Below, piece after piece: positions 6,353 to 8,047 of a stretch of 8,047 nt of DNA. Source of the stretch: Coleofasciculus sp. S288. Its GTDB lineage: Bacteria > Cyanobacteriota > Cyanobacteriia > Cyanobacteriales > Coleofasciculaceae. The notes beneath the pieces are model-generated. The model worked only from the letters and a program-made list of their open reading frames with translations, was not told where the DNA came from and did no database searches. Position 1 is the stretch's first letter, and each line of letters starts with the position of its first letter. The stretch is taken from NCBI GenBank assembly GCA_020216575.1, contig JAIUYC010000127.1, positions 1-8,047 on the forward strand, written 5' to 3'. A program made the translations under genes and the position numbers.

Positions 6353-7564
6353 ATGAAGTTAGATTGGATTACCCCAGCAGAGCGTCTAAGCGCCTTGCCC
6401 CCCTATGTGTTTGCTCGTTTAGATGAACTGAAAGCACGAGCCCGCGAACAGGGGCTTGATTTAATAGATTTAGGTATGGGGAATCCCGATGGCCCCGCGC
6501 CTACGCCAGTGATTGAAGCCGCGATTGCTGCCTTGAACAATCCCGCCAACCACGGCTATCCTCCCTTTGAAGGCACTGCCAGTTTCCGTAAAGCGATCGC
6601 AAATTGGTATCGTCGCTGCTATGATGTTGAGCTTGACCCAGATAGCGAAGCATTACCCCTATTGGGTTCAAAAGAAGGGCTAACTCACCTTGCCCTAGCT
6701 TATGTCAATCCGGGTGACTTAGTTCTAGTCCCCACTCCCGCCTATCCCGCCCACTTCCGAGGGCCTTTAATTGCTGGCGGTAAGGTTCACAGCTTGATTC
6801 TCAAACCTGAAAAGGGTTGGCTGATTGATTTAGCCGCAATTCCTGACGAAGTTGCCCGACAGGCGAAGATTCTCTATTTCAACTATCCCAGCAATCCCAC
6901 AGCCGCCACAGCTCCCCGCGAGTTTTTTGAGGAGATTGTTGCCTTTGCCCGGAAGTACGAAATCTTACTCGTTCACGACTTGTGTTACGCAGAATTAGCT
7001 TTTGATGGCTACCAACCCACCAGCTTGCTAGAAATTCCGGGAGCTAAGGACATTGGTGTCGAGTTCCACACCTTGTCAAAGACTTATAATATGGCTGGGT
7101 GGCGTGTCGGCTTTGTGGTTGGCAATCGCCACATTATCCAGGGTTTGCGAACGTTAAAAACAAATCTGGACTACGGTATTTTTGCTGCGGTGCAAACGGC
7201 TGCGGAAACGGCCTTACAGCTACCAGATGTCTATGTGCATCAAGTCCAAGCCCGTTACTGTCGCCGCCGTGACTTTTTGATTGAAGGATTAGGTCAGTTG
7301 GGCTGGAATATTCCCAAAACCAAGGCGACAATGTATCTTTGGGTGCCTTGCTCGGTTGGGATGACTTCAACCGATTTTGCCCTCGATGTCCTGCAAAAAA
7401 CGGGTGTTGTCGTGACGCCAGGGAATGCTTTTGGCGTGGCAGGTGAGGGGTACGTGCGGATAAGTTTGATTGTAGAATGCGATCGCTTAGCCGAAGTCCT
7501 ACGCCGCTTCAAACAAGCTGGCATCTGCTACTCAACCGAGGCACTGGTTTCCAGTTCAGACTAA
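6353..7564 (+). CDS. PLP-dependent class I/II aminotransferase (AlaC / LL-DAP aminotransferase-like)
   Basis: Cytosolic fold-type I aminotransferase of 403 residues, full length for the family. Visible features in order: MKLDWITPAERL start, the LPPYVF helix (15-20), MGNPDG (42-47), GSKEG (105-109, phosphate contacts), NPT (181-183), D209 that pairs with the pyridine nitrogen and Y212, the PLP Schiff-base lysine K243 in LSKTYNMAGWRVGF, R251, and the substrate-carboxylate R369 in YVRISLI. All key residues are present. The sequence resembles E. coli AlaC (glutamate-pyruvate transaminase) closely along its length, and cyanobacterial members are usually labelled aspartate or LL-diaminopimelate aminotransferase. 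Alanine/glutamate transamination is therefore my best guess, and the exact substrate pair stays open. The ATG at 6353 fits the family N-terminus, and no other ATG or GTG lies between it and the upstream in-frame stop at 6278. The ribosome site is weak (AGGA about 15 bases away). One HIP1 site lies in the leader and two in the gene. Confidence 0.93.
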   Translation: MKLDWITPAERLSALPPYVFARLDELKARAREQGLDLIDLGMGNPDGPAPTPVIEAAIAALNNPANHGYPPFEGTASFRKAIANWYRRCYDVELDPDSEALPLLGSKEGLTHLALAYVNPGDLVLVPTPAYPAHFRGPLIAGGKVHSLILKPEKGWLIDLAAIPDEVARQAKILYFNYPSNPTAATAPREFFEEIVAFARKYEILLVHDLCYAELAFDGYQPTSLLEIPGAKDIGVEFHTLSKTYNMAGWRVGFVVGNRHIIQGLRTLKTNLDYGIFAAVQTAAETALQLPDVYVHQVQARYCRRRDFLIEGLGQLGWNIPKTKATMYLWVPCSVGMTSTDFALDVLQKTGVVVTPGNAFGVAGEGYVRISLIVECDRLAEVLRRFKQAGICYSTEALVSSSD

Positions 7565-7582
7565 TTCATAACGACTTGGAAC

Positions 7583-7993
7583 ATGATTGATTTAAAAACG
7601 CTGGTTTTTCCGAGTTTTGTGACAGTTGTGACGCTAATGCTTTATTTGGTTCTTACCGCCAATGTCGGCAGAGCAAGAGTAAAGTATAAAGTGCCTGTTC
7701 CCCAAACTTCGGGAGAGCCAAATTTTGAGCGAGTGTTTCGAGTTCAACAAAACACTCTAGAGCAACTCCTCCTGTTTTTACCCAGTTTGTGGCTATTCTC
7801 CCTGTTTGTCAGCTCAACTTGGGGGGCTGGAATTGGTGCTGTTTGGATAATTGGGCGCATCTTATACGCTTGGGGTTACTATCAAGCGGCTGAAAAACGA
7901 GTACTCGGATTTGGACTCAATTCTCTGTCTTTCCTCGTTCTCTTAGTAGGTTCCCTCGTGGGAATAATTAGAACGTTCTTGACTGTCATCTGA
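7583..7993 (+). CDS. MAPEG-family integral membrane protein (microsomal GST-like)
   Basis: A 136-residue membrane protein of the MAPEG family (membrane-associated proteins in eicosanoid and glutathione metabolism), normal length for the family. Four hydrophobic segments are visible at about 7-26, 62-78, 82-100 and 112-132. The glutathione-site pattern ERVFRVQQNTLE (49-60) aligns with the R70-N74-E77 pattern of human mPGES-1, giving R53, N57 and E60. R92 and Y99 keep the seven-residue spacing of R110 and Y117 in that enzyme. It is probably a trimeric inner or thylakoid membrane glutathione transferase or peroxidase; bacterial members have little defined physiology. The start lies 18 bases after the aminotransferase stop with no terminator between, so co-transcription is likely. 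GGA precedes the ATG by only two bases, a poor ribosome site. Confidence 0.9.
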   Translation: MIDLKTLVFPSFVTVVTLMLYLVLTANVGRARVKYKVPVPQTSGEPNFERVFRVQQNTLEQLLLFLPSLWLFSLFVSSTWGAGIGAVWIIGRILYAWGYYQAAEKRVLGFGLNSLSFLVLLVGSLVGIIRTFLTVI

Positions 7994-8047
7994 GTCCAAT
8001 TATTTTGCTGCCGCACCGTTCATCTCGAACCGTTACCACCCACAACA

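Noticed and set aside
7986..8045. A short minus-strand frame open from the right edge (about 19 codons, ending in TGA overlapping the MAPEG stop) could be the C-terminus of a convergent gene.
   Set aside because: Too short to show any family motif, and an open run of this length is expected by chance.

Overview
The window looks like chromosomal DNA from a cyanobacterium. The evidence is eight exact copies of the HIP1 octamer GCGATCGC, a heptamer tandem repeat of a type common in cyanobacterial intergenic DNA, and protein families typical of the phylum (a multi-PAS hybrid histidine kinase, a Uma2-type remnant, a short MAPEG protein). The genus cannot be fixed from this; a filamentous or other large-genome lineage is plausible.

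Layout from left to right. Positions 2-2848 (+) hold the 3' part of a hybrid sensor histidine kinase with four visible PAS domains, HisKA, HATPase and a receiver; its 5' end lies outside the window. Positions 2982-4142 (+) encode a glycerol-dehydrogenase-like, metal-dependent alcohol dehydrogenase. The 134-base gap after it carries a four-unit heptamer repeat and a weak minus-strand terminator candidate. Positions 4277-5743 (-) encode an AT-rich metallo-beta-lactamase-fold protein with a long C-terminal extension. Positions 5854-6169 (+) hold the frameshifted C-terminal remnant of a Uma2/DUF820 gene. A leader with a good -10 box then precedes a class I/II PLP aminotransferase of the AlaC/LL-DAP-aminotransferase type (6353-7564, +), followed 18 bases later by a MAPEG-family membrane protein (7583-7993, +). 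The last 54 bases hold nothing I can support.

The genes do not form one obvious pathway. The kinase and the dehydrogenase are separate units on the same strand. The aminotransferase and the MAPEG gene are probably co-transcribed. The middle of the window (about 3.1-6.29 kb) has no HIP1 site and contains the AT-rich MBL gene between a tandem repeat and a gene wreck, so it reads as a recently rearranged or acquired segment. The most interesting item is the MBL-fold protein: it keeps the HxHxDH metal motif but lacks recognisable versions of some later ligands, and its core resembles the hydrolase-like part of CMP-Neu5Ac hydroxylase without a Rieske domain. I did not find a convincing new multi-gene system.
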